A stretch of 64,000 nt of DNA from UBA8337 sp965658615 (GTDB lineage: Bacteria; Pseudomonadota; Alphaproteobacteria; RS24): positions 1 to 64,000 of the forward strand of contig CBFHSX010000001.1 of the NCBI GenBank assembly GCA_965658615.1. The letters are read 5' to 3'. Shown in pieces: positions 8,707-17,571 of the stretch (the first letter of the stretch is position 1; the number at the start of each line of letters is the position of its first letter). Under the pieces are notes generated by a model that did no database searches, was not told where the DNA came from, and worked only from the letters and a program-made list of their open reading frames with translations. A program made the translations under genes and the position numbers.

Positions 8707-9720
8707 ATGAGTGAAGCGGCACAAGAGACAAGCACGCCCAACGGCCCCATGCCGAGCGCACCCGATAGCAGCGTCAATGCACGCGACGTGTTCGGCATTG
8801 ATTTGGACATGCAAGTGCCCGCCTTTAGCGAGCGCAGCGAATATGTGCCCGATTTTGACGATGATTATCTATTCGACAAGCAGACCACATTGGCGCTGCT
8901 GGCCGGCTTTGCCCATAATCGCCGCGTTATGGTGCAGGGTTATCACGGCACCGGTAAATCAACCCATATTGAACAAGTCGCGGCGCGCCTCAACTGGCCC
9001 TGCGTGCGCGTCAATCTGGACAGCCATGTCAGCCGTATTGATTTGGTCGGTAAGGATGCGATTGTGCTGAAAGACGGCAAGCAAGTGACGGAGTTTCAAG
9101 AGGGGATGCTGCCTTGGGCGTTGCAAAACCCCGTCGCGCTTGTGTTTGACGAATATGATGCCGGGCGTCCCGATGTGATGTTTGTTATCCAACGTGTGCT
9201 GGAAGTGGCCGGCAAGCTGACCCTTTTGGACCAAAACAAAGTCATTCGCCCGAACCCGCATTTCCGCCTATTTGCCACGACCAACACAATCGGTCTCGGC
9301 GATACATCGGGCCTGTATCACGGCACGCAGCAGATCAACCAAGGCCAGATGGACCGTTGGAACATTGTTACCACGCTTAATTATCTGCCGCATGAGCGCG
9401 AGACCGATATTGTGCATGCCAAAGCCGCCGGTTATGAGGGCGCGGAGGGCCGCGATAAAATCGCCGCCATGGTGCGCGTGGCCGATTTGACCCGTGCCGC
9501 CTTTATCAATGGCGATATCTCCACCGTAATGAGCCCGCGGACGGTTTTGACCTGGGCGGAAAATGCCGAGATCCTCGGCCATGATATCGCGCTGGCTTTC
9601 CAGCTCACCTTTTTGAACAAATGCGACGAGTTAGAGCGCCCCACTGTGGCCGAGTTTTACCAACGTTGCTTTGGCGATGACCTGCCGCAAGAAGCCGTTT
9701 CGGTTCTCGCCGGTAGCTAG
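8707..9720 (+). CDS. cobS: Aerobic cobaltochelatase subunit CobS
   Basis: CobS is the AAA+ ATPase of the CobNST complex that inserts cobalt into hydrogenobyrinic acid a,c-diamide in the oxygen-dependent vitamin B12 pathway. The 337-residue product has Walker A GYHGTGKS (78-85), a Walker B region LVFDEYDAG near 145-153 and the family N-terminus with DIDLDMQ-like and VPAF motifs. A CGGAG ribosome site precedes ATG 8707. cobT follows after 8 bases, so the two form one operon. cobN is not in the window. Confidence 0.96.
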   Translation: MSEAAQETSTPNGPMPSAPDSSVNARDVFGIDLDMQVPAFSERSEYVPDFDDDYLFDKQTTLALLAGFAHNRRVMVQGYHGTGKSTHIEQVAARLNWPCVRVNLDSHVSRIDLVGKDAIVLKDGKQVTEFQEGMLPWALQNPVALVFDEYDAGRPDVMFVIQRVLEVAGKLTLLDQNKVIRPNPHFRLFATTNTIGLGDTSGLYHGTQQINQGQMDRWNIVTTLNYLPHERETDIVHAKAAGYEGAEGRDKIAAMVRVADLTRAAFINGDISTVMSPRTVLTWAENAEILGHDIALAFQLTFLNKCDELERPTVAEFYQRCFGDDLPQEAVSVLAGS

Positions 9721-9728
9721 GATATTGC

Positions 9729-11684
9729 ATGGCCGAAAAATCACCGGTTGAGGAATTTAAGCGCGCCCTGACGCAGACCATGCGCTCGATTGCCGAAGAG
9801 GCCGAGCTGGCGGTCAGCTTCGGCTCGGATAAGCCGAGCTTGGCCGGTCTGAAAGCGCGTCTCCCCCAACCGGCGCGTGACCTCGACCCGGTGGACCGGG
9901 CCAATGTGCGCGGCCAATCCGACAGCTTCGCCCTGAAATTGGCGCATAATGATGCCGCTCTGGTTTTTGAGCAGGCCCCGGCCGAGACCGATGCGCGCGC
10001 CTCATTTGACGCTGCCGAGACCGCCCGCTGCGAAGCTATTGGCGCGCGCGCCATGGCCGGTATCGGCGTTAATATTAATGAGATGCACCAGCAACGCTGT
10101 CAAAAGTTGGGCTTTGGCGAGGTCATGAGCCGCGATGAAGCGCCCATGGCCGAGGCGCTTGGCTTTATGGTGCGCGAGCAATTGACCGGGCTGGCCCCGC
10201 CGCAAGCTGCGACAGGTGTGGTCAATGCGTGGCGTGGCTGGATTGAGGAACGCGTCGGCGACAAAATCGGCGCGCTTGAGGGCGTGATCGGTAACCAGCG
10301 CGCATTTGGCAATCTGACCCGCGATATTCTGGTCGATCTCGGCCTCACCGAAGCCGGTAGCGAGAGTGAAGAGGGCGATGGCGAGGAAGGCGACGGCCAA
10401 GACGGCGATGAAGGGCCGCAAGACGGCGAAGGCGGCGAAGCCGAAAGCCCTGAGGGCATGTCGGCCGATGATATGGAAATGGGCGATGCGGCGCTGGAAG
10501 AAGGCGACGAGCAACTCATGCAAATGGAGGGCGATGAGGTTGAGGGCGAAGCCGATGGCGAGGAAGCCGGTGAAGCGGCCCAACCCTATGCGCCGGACGG
10601 CCCGCTCAACCCTGAAAAATCCGCCTATAATGTATTCACCACACGCTTTGACGAAACCATTGAGGCCGAAGAGCTGTGCGATGCGGATGAGCTGGAGCGT
10701 CTCAGGCAATATCTCGACCAGCAATTGCAGCAAATGCAGGGCGTCGTGGCGCGCCTCGCCAATCGCCTGCAACGGCGCCTGCAAGCCAAACAAAACCGCT
10801 CTTGGGAATTTGATCTTGAAGAGGGCTATCTGGATCCGGCGCGGCTGTCGCGCATCATTATGGATCCGATGCAGCCGCTGTCTTATAAAATGGAAAGCGA
10901 TACCACCTTCCGCGATACGGTGGTGACGCTGTTGCTCGACAATTCCGGCTCCATGCGCGGACGCCCGATTACCGTGGCGGCCATGTGTGCCGATATTCTG
11001 GCCCGCACGCTGGAGCGGTGCAATGTGAAGACCGAAATTCTGGGCTTTACGACGCGCGCTTGGAAAGGCGGGCAAGCCCGCGAGGTTTGGATGAGCGAAG
11101 GCAAACCCGGCCATCCCGGTCGCCTCAATGATTTGCGGCATATTATTTACAAAGGCGCTGATGCGCCTTGGCGGCGGGCGCGCAAAAATCTCGGCCTGAT
11201 GATGCGCGAGGGTCTGCTGAAAGAAAATATTGATGGCGAGGCGCTGATCTGGGCACATAATCGCCTATTGGCGCGGCCCGAGCAGCGCCGCATTCTGATG
11301 GTTATCTCCGATGGCGCGCCGGTCGACGACTCGACGCTGTCGGTCAATGCCGGCAATTATTTGGAAAAGCACCTGCGCAATGTCATTGAGGATATTGAGA
11401 CGCAATCGCCGGTCGAGCTGATCGCCATTGGTATCGGCCATGATGTGACGCGCTATTATCGCCGCGCCGTGACAATTGTCGATGCCGAGCAATTGGGCGG
11501 TGCCATGACCGATAAGCTGGCTGAATTATTCGACGAAAATGATGCCGGCAAAAAGCGTGAAAAAGGCGTCAATACCGGCGCGCTCAAGGCTGGTGGTAAA
11601 GGTTCGGCCGGCGGCAAAGCCGGCGCAAGCCGCGGCGGTGTGCGCACAGGCGCGGCGCCGGTGCGTGGTGCATCCGGCGCGTAA
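9729..11684 (+). CDS. cobT: Aerobic cobaltochelatase subunit CobT
   Basis: CobT forms the second ring of the CobST chaperone-like complex that acts on CobN. The 651-residue protein has an N-terminal CobT domain (about 1-210), an extremely acidic Glu/Asp/Gly linker (about 210-290), and a C-terminal von Willebrand A domain with the metal-site motif DNSGSMRG at 404-411. It ends in a Gly/Ala/Lys-rich tail (about 610-651). The Asp-x-Ser-x-Ser site is intact. The MIDAS architecture matches magnesium-chelatase subunit D and supports chelatase, not regulatory, function. It shares an operon with cobS. Confidence 0.95.
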   Translation: MAEKSPVEEFKRALTQTMRSIAEEAELAVSFGSDKPSLAGLKARLPQPARDLDPVDRANVRGQSDSFALKLAHNDAALVFEQAPAETDARASFDAAETARCEAIGARAMAGIGVNINEMHQQRCQKLGFGEVMSRDEAPMAEALGFMVREQLTGLAPPQAATGVVNAWRGWIEERVGDKIGALEGVIGNQRAFGNLTRDILVDLGLTEAGSESEEGDGEEGDGQDGDEGPQDGEGGEAESPEGMSADDMEMGDAALEEGDEQLMQMEGDEVEGEADGEEAGEAAQPYAPDGPLNPEKSAYNVFTTRFDETIEAEELCDADELERLRQYLDQQLQQMQGVVARLANRLQRRLQAKQNRSWEFDLEEGYLDPARLSRIIMDPMQPLSYKMESDTTFRDTVVTLLLDNSGSMRGRPITVAAMCADILARTLERCNVKTEILGFTTRAWKGGQAREVWMSEGKPGHPGRLNDLRHIIYKGADAPWRRARKNLGLMMREGLLKENIDGEALIWAHNRLLARPEQRRILMVISDGAPVDDSTLSVNAGNYLEKHLRNVIEDIETQSPVELIAIGIGHDVTRYYRRAVTIVDAEQLGGAMTDKLAELFDENDAGKKREKGVNTGALKAGGKGSAGGKAGASRGGVRTGAAPVRGASGA

Positions 11685-11715
11685 GCGAATATCAAAAAAT
11701 TAAATCAGGCGGGCT

Positions 11716-11997
11716 TTACGCAATTTTTGCGGCGATTTGCTTTTTCAGCTTCAGCGCTTTTGACGACAAATTGCCGTCTTTGGCTTTCAGCAAAAACGCG
11801 TCAATGCCACCATTATGCTCGACCGAACGCAGCGCGCTGGCAGAAATGCGCATTTTCAGCGCGCGGCCCAGCGTCTCGCTCGGCAGGCTGACTTGCTGCA
11901 GATTGGGCAGGAAACGACGCCGCGTCTTGTTCATCGCGTGGCTCACATTATTGCCGCTCATTACCGATTTGCCGGTCAGTTCGCATACACGTGACAT
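11716..11997 (-). CDS. rpmB: 50S ribosomal protein L28
   Basis: The 93-residue basic protein begins MSRVCELTGKSVMSGNNVSH, the L28 signature, and contains NKTRRRFLPNLQ followed by the conserved LR-S-core. AGGAGTG sits at the right distance before ATG 11997. A good sigma-70-type promoter lies 66-94 bases upstream. The leader between them contains a GC-rich inverted segment. It converges with cobT, with only about 30 bases between the two stops and no clear terminator. Confidence 0.97.
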   Translation of the reverse strand: MSRVCELTGKSVMSGNNVSHAMNKTRRRFLPNLQQVSLPSETLGRALKMRISASALRSVEHNGGIDAFLLKAKDGNLSSKALKLKKQIAAKIA

Positions 11998-12062
11998 CGG
12001 GTCACTCCTATTAAATCCAAATAAAGCGGGGCTGCCCGTGGGCGCGCCCCTATCTGGCCTTT

Positions 12063-12091
12063 GATATAGAAAACAGCCTGCCCGTCGTCAA
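12063..12091 (-). promoter_or_regulatory. Predicted housekeeping promoter of rpmB
   Basis: On the minus strand, TTGACG (12086-12091) and TATATC (12063-12068) are separated by exactly 17 bases, a near-consensus sigma-70 arrangement. It fits strong constitutive expression of the ribosomal gene downstream. Confidence 0.75.
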
Positions 12092-12118
12092 GTGAATAAA
12101 ATGCGGGCAAAGCGGCTT

Positions 12119-12550
12119 CTACATGACGATACCGGTAATCTTGAAAATGCCGCTGCCGGTAATCACCGGCCCGTCCGAGCCGACCAGCCGACCGGTGACG
12201 AAACCGTTATTTTTCGTCTGCCGCGTCACTTCTGTTTCGCAGACCAAAAAATCGCCTAGTTGGCCGGGCGACAGAAAGTCAAAATTAAACGAGACAGAGG
12301 GAGTAAAACTCCGCTCGCCCATCGCATTATGCAGCCCGAAAGCCAGGCCGACATCCATCGCCGTCATCAACATGCCGCCATGGCAAATGCCGGCCGGATT
12401 GCACATATGCGGCGCAACACGAAAACCGATTTGCATATCGCCCATCTCGCCGCGCACATAAAGCGGGCCGACATGGTCGGTAAAATGCGTGTCCAAATGC
12501 TCGAAACGACCGCCAAAATCGAGCTCTTTAAAACCCTCGGGAATATCCAT
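12119..12550 (-). CDS. PaaI-type hotdog-fold thioesterase
   Basis: The 143-residue protein has the PaaI thioesterase core: NPAGICHGGMLMTAMDVGLAFG around residues 50-72, where the HGG segment begins the long central hotdog helix, then the strand FNFDFLSP. Family members hydrolyse acyl-CoA thioesters in the cytoplasm, often as housekeeping relief for stalled acyl-CoA intermediates. It lies 8 bases downstream of the acyl-CoA dehydrogenase gene on the same strand, which supports a role with that enzyme's acyl-CoA substrates. The true substrate is unknown. Confidence 0.88.
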   Translation of the reverse strand: MDIPEGFKELDFGGRFEHLDTHFTDHVGPLYVRGEMGDMQIGFRVAPHMCNPAGICHGGMLMTAMDVGLAFGLHNAMGERSFTPSVSFNFDFLSPGQLGDFLVCETEVTRQTKNNGFVTGRLVGSDGPVITGSGIFKITGIVM

Positions 12551-12558
12551 GAGACGCT

Positions 12559-13839
12559 TTACTTACCTGCTTTGATGAAGCCGAACAAATGCGCGGCTAC
12601 TTTCCGAATTTGAATTTCTTCCGAGCCTTCCGTGATGCGATAGCGCCGATGGTGGCGATAAATATGCTCAAACGGCATATGCCGCGAATAGCCAATGCCG
12701 CCATGCACTTGAATGGCACGGTCAGCCGCCTCGCAAACCAGCCGATTGGCGCGATAATTGCACATGGACACTTTATCCGACAGATAAATCGCCACTTCCG
12801 GCTTGCTCATCTCATCCATTTGCGCCGCCGTTTTATAAACCAGATTGCGGATCATCTCGCATTCAGTGTGCAGCTCGGTGAGCGGAAATTGTATCGCTTG
12901 ATTGGTTGCCAGAGGCTTGCCGAAAGGAGCACGTTGTTTCGCATATTCGACGCTCTCATTGATGCAATATTGCGCCGCGCCAACGCCGGATGCGGCTTGG
13001 CGGATGCGGTTTTCATGCACAAAATGCTGCGCCAGAGCCAGCCCTCTATCCAACTCGCCCAAGATCGCACTATCGGGCACCCAAATATTGGTGAAAGACA
13101 CGCGCGGATGGTCGGTCGGCATGTTGAAGGTCCACATATATTCCTCAACCTTGACGCCCGGATCATCGGCCTCGACCATGAAACAAGTAATGCCCTTGGC
13201 CGCGCCATCATCGCCCGAGGAGCGCGCAAACAGCATGACATGGCTCGCCGCATGCATGCCTGTGGTCCACATTTTTTCGCCATTCAGCAGCCAGCCATCG
13301 ACCCCGTCGCGGGTCTCGCGCACGGCGCGGGTCTCCATCCAAGTGGCGTCGGAACCGTGATGGGGCTCGGTCAAGCCAAAGCAAATGCGGTGCGTGCCGG
13401 CCAGCATGCCATTAATATAGGTATCGGCTTGTTCAGGCGTGCCGAAATCGCGGAACATCAGCACTTGCGGCAGATTGCCGACAATCGAGCTTTCATTTTG
13501 CAAATCATTGTGCAGGCCCAGCCCTGTAGCGGCGAGGTGTTCGCGTATCACCGCCATGGCAAGATTGGAGCCGTCCGCCCCGCCAAATTCCTTCGGCAAC
13601 CCGAAACGCAAATGCCCCGCTTTGTCGGCGCGGCGGCGCATTTCGCGCAGTAATTCTTCCCATTCGGGGCGCGGCAGGCCGTCATTATCCCAATCCGTGC
13701 GCGCATGTTCGCGGCGATGGTCAAAAAACCGATTATTATCATCCTGCATTTGCAGCGGGATAATCTCATCCTCGATGAATTTGTCCAATACCGCCAAATA
13801 TTGCTTAATTCCTTCCGGAATCTCGAAATCCATGGCCAA
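12559..13839 (-). CDS. Acyl-CoA dehydrogenase
   Basis: The flavoenzyme oxidises acyl-CoA to trans-2-enoyl-CoA and passes electrons to ETF, whose genes are in this window at 39.1-40.8 kb. The 426-residue protein has the flavin-contacting FGLTEPHHGSDATWMET near 165-180, the WT/ML/FARS middle strand, a helical C-terminal domain with VHGGIGYSRHMPFE, and the catalytic-Glu segment ITEGSEEIQ. Length and wording resemble the ACAD10/11-like branch more than short-chain enzymes. GGGAGGG precedes ATG 13839. The thioesterase gene follows in the same operon. Confidence 0.93.
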   Translation of the reverse strand: MAMDFEIPEGIKQYLAVLDKFIEDEIIPLQMQDDNNRFFDHRREHARTDWDNDGLPRPEWEELLREMRRRADKAGHLRFGLPKEFGGADGSNLAMAVIREHLAATGLGLHNDLQNESSIVGNLPQVLMFRDFGTPEQADTYINGMLAGTHRICFGLTEPHHGSDATWMETRAVRETRDGVDGWLLNGEKMWTTGMHAASHVMLFARSSGDDGAAKGITCFMVEADDPGVKVEEYMWTFNMPTDHPRVSFTNIWVPDSAILGELDRGLALAQHFVHENRIRQAASGVGAAQYCINESVEYAKQRAPFGKPLATNQAIQFPLTELHTECEMIRNLVYKTAAQMDEMSKPEVAIYLSDKVSMCNYRANRLVCEAADRAIQVHGGIGYSRHMPFEHIYRHHRRYRITEGSEEIQIRKVAAHLFGFIKAGK

Positions 13840-14173
13840 ACCCTCCCTGTGCTTGGCAAAAGCATGCCGAAGCGCGCGGCAAGAGGCAAGAGCTTAAGTG
13901 TCGCAAAGGCGTTCCTCTGTGGCAGCGGTAAAAAGCCCTGTTTATCAATCACCTACTATATATGGGCGTGAACATATGCGGCACGGCTACTATGTAAGTG
14001 ATTCGGACATGCTCTGTTCTTTACCCGTTCCCTGTTTCGGGCCGAAACTGAGTCGCAATCGAATCGGCACCGAATCGACAGCCGACTCACCGCCTCCCAA
14101 ACCCGCCGCCCTGCGACCCAAAGCCCCGAAAACCGCGCTTGCCAAACGCCAAGCGGCGCGCCATGTTGAGCCC
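13840..14173. other. Divergent spacer with an uncertain helicase start
   Basis: This 334-base stretch separates the acyl-CoA dehydrogenase (leftward) from the conserved part of the helicase (rightward). The helicase frame is open back to a GTG at 13898 with Met codons at 13976 and 14009. The first part (about 13900-14040) has codons unlike the rest of the gene and no good ribosome site. It includes a TACTATATATGG stretch that might hold a -10 element. From about 14050 the base pattern looks coding (Pro/Ala/Lys-rich), so translation may start upstream of 14174. Confidence 0.5.
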
Positions 14174-17119
14174 ATGTCCGGCATTTCTTTCCAGCCCAAT
14201 TTACGCATTGTTCTTGGCCCCACCAATACGGGCAAGACGCATTTGGCGATGGAACGCTTGCTGGCGCATGATAGCGGCATGATCGGCCTGCCGCTGCGGC
14301 TGCTGGCGCGTGAGGTCTATGATCGGTGTCTGCGCGGTGATTTTGGCCGCGTCCACAAGGCCGATTTGGCGCTGATGACGGGCGAAGAAAAAATCTTGCC
14401 GCCGAAAGCCAAATATTTCATCTGCACCACTGAGGCCATGCCGATCAGCCGTGAGGTAGAATTTGTCGCCATTGATGAGTGCCAATTGGCGGCCGATACG
14501 GAACGCGGCCATGTGTTTACCGACCGCGTGTTGCATTTGCGCGGCACAGCGGAAACCATTCTTTTGGGCGCGGCGACCATGGCGCCGATCCTGCGCCAAT
14601 TGCTCGGCAAAATTGATATTGAAAGCCGGGCGCGGTTTTCGCGGCTTGGCTGGGGCGGCAGCCATAAATTATCGCGCCTGCCGCGGCGTTCGGCCGTGGC
14701 GGCCTTTTCGGCCGAAAATGTTTACGCCATTGCCGAGATTATCCGCCAGCAACGCGGCGGCGCAGCCGTGGTGATGGGTGGGTTGAGCCCGCGCACCCGC
14801 AACGCCCAAGTCGAAATGTATCAATCCGGCGAGGTTGATTTTTTGGTCGCCACTGACGCCATTGGCATGGGGCTGAATATGGATGTCGACCATGTCGCTT
14901 TTGCGCAACGGCGCAAATTTGACGGGCGGCGCAATCGTGACCTGACACCGGCCGAATTGGCGCAAATTGCCGGTCGCGCCGGTCGCCATACCAGCGATGG
15001 CAGCTTCGGCGTGAGCGGCGATTTGCCGCCATTTGACGATGCGCTGATCGAAGCCATTGAGACGCATGAATTTGAAGCCGTCAAAGGGCTTTACTGGCGC
15101 AACCCCAATCTCGATTTCGCCTCGCTGGAGGCCCTGCTTTTAAGCCTTGAAAAGCCGGCCCCACGGCCCGGCCTTATTCGCGCGCCGGTGGCCGATGACC
15201 AGCAAGCGTTGAAAATGCTGAGCCGCGACCCCGATACGCTCGACCTTCTGGGCGACGAAAACGCCCTGCGCCTGCTTTGGGAGGTGGCGCAAATTCCCGA
15301 TTTCCGCAAAACCACAATGGGCGAGCACGCCACGCTGATCGGCGAGCTGTTCGGCTTTTTGCAAAGCGATGCGGGGCTTATCCCCGAGGCGTGGCTGGCC
15401 GAACGCATTGAGCGTTGCGACCGGCTGGAGGGCGATATTGACACATTGTCTATGCGCCTCGCCCATATTAGAAGCTGGACATATATTGCGCAGCGGCAAG
15501 ACTGGCTGGCCGACCCGGCCCATTGGCAGGCGCTGTCGCGTGGTGTAGAAGATCGATTATCAGACGCGTTGCACGCCAAGCTGATGGGTAAATTTGTAGA
15601 CCGCAAAACATCGGCGCTGCTGCGTCGATTGGCCGGAAAAGAGGACATAGTGGCGGATATTGAAGAAAGCGGCGATATTCTCGTCGAGGGCGAATATATG
15701 GGCCGCCTCAATGGCTTGCATGTCGAACGCGACCCGCGCCTGAAAGGCGCGCCGGCCGGCACAGCGCGGGCGGCGGTGGAAAAAACCGTCGGCGAAGCTT
15801 TGCGCCAGCGCGCACAAGCCATCGCAAATGCCGGCGACGCCGATTTTACCCTCAGCGAAACCGGCGCGATTATCTGGCAAAATGCGCAAATCGGCAGCCT
15901 CGATATCACTGCCGGACGCGATGATAACCGCCTTGCCTATTTATCGCCGAGCGCGCAATTGCTGGCCGATGAGACCTTGACCGGCGAGGCACGCCAGCGC
16001 GCCGAAACGCGGCTATCGGAATGGGTGCGGGCCAAAATCGCCACCGATTTGGCGCCTTTGAAAGGTCTGGAAGCGGCTGAAGGCCTGCAAGGTCTGGCGC
16101 GCGGCTTGGCTTTTCAATTGCTGGAAAATAAAGGCAGCCTGCCGCGCCGCGATATTGCCGATATATTATCAAAGCTTACCCAAGACCTGCGCGGGCAATT
16201 GCGCAAGCTGGGTGTGCGCTTTGGCTTTTACACCGTGTTTATGCCGGCGCTGTTAAAGCCCGCTCCGGCCCGTCTGCTGGCGCTTTTGAGCCTGATTGAG
16301 GCCAATCGGCAGGCCGATACGCCGCGCGATATTGCGGCCAGTCTGGAAAGCCTGCCGGCGGCCGGTTTGACCTCATGCGCGCGCGCACCGCTGCCGTTTT
16401 GGCTGTATCGCGCCGCCGGGTTTTACACCACGAAAAGCCGCGCCATTCGCCTCGACATGCTGGAGCGTCTGGCAGATCTTATTCGCCCGGCACTGGAAGA
16501 GAGCAAGGCAACGCATGGCCATGGCTTTGAAGCCAGCGAGGCGATGATGTCGATTATGGGCTGCGGAGCCGAAGAGCTGGCTGAGATTCTCGCGGCTTTG
16601 AGCTATCAGGCGCATGAGAAAGAAGCGCATGTTGCAGCGCCTGAAACACCGGCGATGCAAGAAGCCGCAACCGAAGAAGCGCCGGTCGAAGAAGCGCCGG
16701 TCGAAGAAGCGCCGGTCGAAGAAGCACCGGTCGAAGAAGCACCGGTCGAAGAAGCACCGACCGAAGAAACCGAAACGCCAATTTCTGAAGCGACTGAACC
16801 TGAAGCGACTGAACCTGAAGCGACTGAACCTGAAGCGACTGAGCCTGAAGCGACTGAACCTGAAGCGACTGGGCCGACAGAAACCAAAATGGTGACCTAT
16901 TGGCGTCCGGCCCGCAAAACGCAAAATCGCCCGCAAAGCCGAAATCGCAGCCAGCAAGGCGGCAAGAACCGGCGCAGCGGGGAGGCCAAAGGCCAAGCAT
17001 CCGGCACAACAAAAAAAGATGCGCCGAAAAACGGCGGCGCAAAACCGGCGGCCAAACAGCCCGACCCGAACTCGCCCTTCGCCGTGCTGAGAAACCTGCA
17101 AAATGGCGGCAATGACTAG
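14174..17119 (+). CDS. SUV3-like DExH/superfamily 2 RNA helicase with repeat-rich tail
   Basis: From ATG 14174 the protein has 981 residues. The start fits the family: the P-loop LGPTNTGKTH is at residues 14-23, followed by GLPLRLLAREVYD, the DECQ box near 101-104, and helicase motif VI in IGRAGRHTSDG-like wording (QIAGRAGRH). A SUV3 C-terminal region follows. Mitochondrial SUV3 unwinds RNA for degradation; bacterial relatives are presumed RNA helicases. After about residue 830 come two acidic pentapeptide repeat blocks and then a basic Arg/Gln/Lys-rich tail likely to bind nucleic acid. Longer starts (13898, 13976, 14009) are possible. The S4 protein gene overlaps its end. Confidence 0.88.
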   Translation: MSGISFQPNLRIVLGPTNTGKTHLAMERLLAHDSGMIGLPLRLLAREVYDRCLRGDFGRVHKADLALMTGEEKILPPKAKYFICTTEAMPISREVEFVAIDECQLAADTERGHVFTDRVLHLRGTAETILLGAATMAPILRQLLGKIDIESRARFSRLGWGGSHKLSRLPRRSAVAAFSAENVYAIAEIIRQQRGGAAVVMGGLSPRTRNAQVEMYQSGEVDFLVATDAIGMGLNMDVDHVAFAQRRKFDGRRNRDLTPAELAQIAGRAGRHTSDGSFGVSGDLPPFDDALIEAIETHEFEAVKGLYWRNPNLDFASLEALLLSLEKPAPRPGLIRAPVADDQQALKMLSRDPDTLDLLGDENALRLLWEVAQIPDFRKTTMGEHATLIGELFGFLQSDAGLIPEAWLAERIERCDRLEGDIDTLSMRLAHIRSWTYIAQRQDWLADPAHWQALSRGVEDRLSDALHAKLMGKFVDRKTSALLRRLAGKEDIVADIEESGDILVEGEYMGRLNGLHVERDPRLKGAPAGTARAAVEKTVGEALRQRAQAIANAGDADFTLSETGAIIWQNAQIGSLDITAGRDDNRLAYLSPSAQLLADETLTGEARQRAETRLSEWVRAKIATDLAPLKGLEAAEGLQGLARGLAFQLLENKGSLPRRDIADILSKLTQDLRGQLRKLGVRFGFYTVFMPALLKPAPARLLALLSLIEANRQADTPRDIAASLESLPAAGLTSCARAPLPFWLYRAAGFYTTKSRAIRLDMLERLADLIRPALEESKATHGHGFEASEAMMSIMGCGAEELAEILAALSYQAHEKEAHVAAPETPAMQEAATEEAPVEEAPVEEAPVEEAPVEEAPVEEAPTEETETPISEATEPEATEPEATEPEATEPEATEPEATGPTETKMVTYWRPARKTQNRPQSRNRSQQGGKNRRSGEAKGQASGTTKKDAPKNGGAKPAAKQPDPNSPFAVLRNLQNGGND
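16673..16762 (+). repeat. 15-bp coding tandem repeat, six copies (EEAPV)
   Basis: Six units of GAAGAAGCGCCGGTC with small changes (GCG to GCA in units 4-6, GTC to ACC in the last) run head to tail. They encode EEAPV five times and EEAPT once in the acidic linker of the helicase. The near identity of neighbouring units suggests recent slippage or unequal exchange. Confidence 0.95.
16787..16876 (+). repeat. 15-bp coding tandem repeat, six copies (EATEP)
   Basis: A second, unrelated block of six 15-base units, GAAGCGACTGAACCT, begins 24 bases after the first block. It encodes EATEP five times and EATGP once. Single changes mark units 4 and 6. Both blocks have the same unit length and copy number but different sequences, so they arose separately. 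Confidence 0.95.
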
Positions 17120-17516
17120 CCCGACCGGCAAATCCGCACCGACGGCTATGCGCGTCGATAAATGGCTGTGGCATGCCCGCTTTTTTAAAACCCGCACATT
17201 GGCCACCAAATTGGCGGCGGCGGGCAATATTCGCATTAACGGGCAAAAACAAACCCGCGCGGCGGCCAATGTGCGGGTCGGCGATGTGCTGACCTTTCCG
17301 CTGCAAAGCCATATCAGGATCATTGAGATTGTCGCACTGAGCACGCGGCGCGGCCCGGCACCGGAAGCACAAGCACTTTATATCGACCAAGCGCCGCCGC
17401 AGCCGCAGCCGAAATCCGAAAAACCGGCCTTTCGCGAGATCGGCGCCGGGCGCCCGACCAAAAAACAACGCCGCGCACAAGACGCCTTTACCGGTCGCGG
17501 CACGCCCGGCAATTAG
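17103..17516 (+). CDS. S4-domain RNA-binding protein (Hsp15/HslR-like)
   Basis: The 137-residue product has an S4 RNA-binding fold at about residues 16-75: MRVDKWLWHARFFKTRTLA, then AAGNIRINGQKQ and VRVGDVLTF. HslR in E. coli binds stalled 50S subunits that carry nascent chains. A basic/Pro-rich tail follows. ATG 17103 overlaps the helicase stop at 17119, so the two are translationally linked; Met codons at 17112 or 17148 are other possible starts. The pairing of this gene with the helicase and a downstream ferredoxin is widespread in alphaproteobacteria. Confidence 0.9.
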   Translation: MAAMTSPTGKSAPTAMRVDKWLWHARFFKTRTLATKLAAAGNIRINGQKQTRAAANVRVGDVLTFPLQSHIRIIEIVALSTRRGPAPEAQALYIDQAPPQPQPKSEKPAFREIGAGRPTKKQRRAQDAFTGRGTPGN

Positions 17517-17571
17517 CCTTGCGACAAATGGCATATTGCCTCTTTCGAAGATGTAGCCTATTTAGACAGCC

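Noticed and set aside
10002..11258. 418-residue minus-strand open frame opposite cobT
   Set aside because: Lies wholly antisense to cobT, which has clear domains and codon bias; the long frame arises from the GC-rich third positions of cobT.
12589..13653. 354-residue plus-strand frame opposite the acyl-CoA dehydrogenase
   Set aside because: Antisense to a convincing acyl-CoA dehydrogenase; no ribosome site and no family resemblance.
16673..16876. CRISPR-like or non-coding repeat array
   Set aside because: Repeats are 15-base, in frame and protein-coding, without spacers of unique sequence.
16373..17534. Minus-strand frames rich in Arg/Phe and Leu/Arg repeats
   Set aside because: These are antisense translations of the helicase repeat blocks, not separate proteins.
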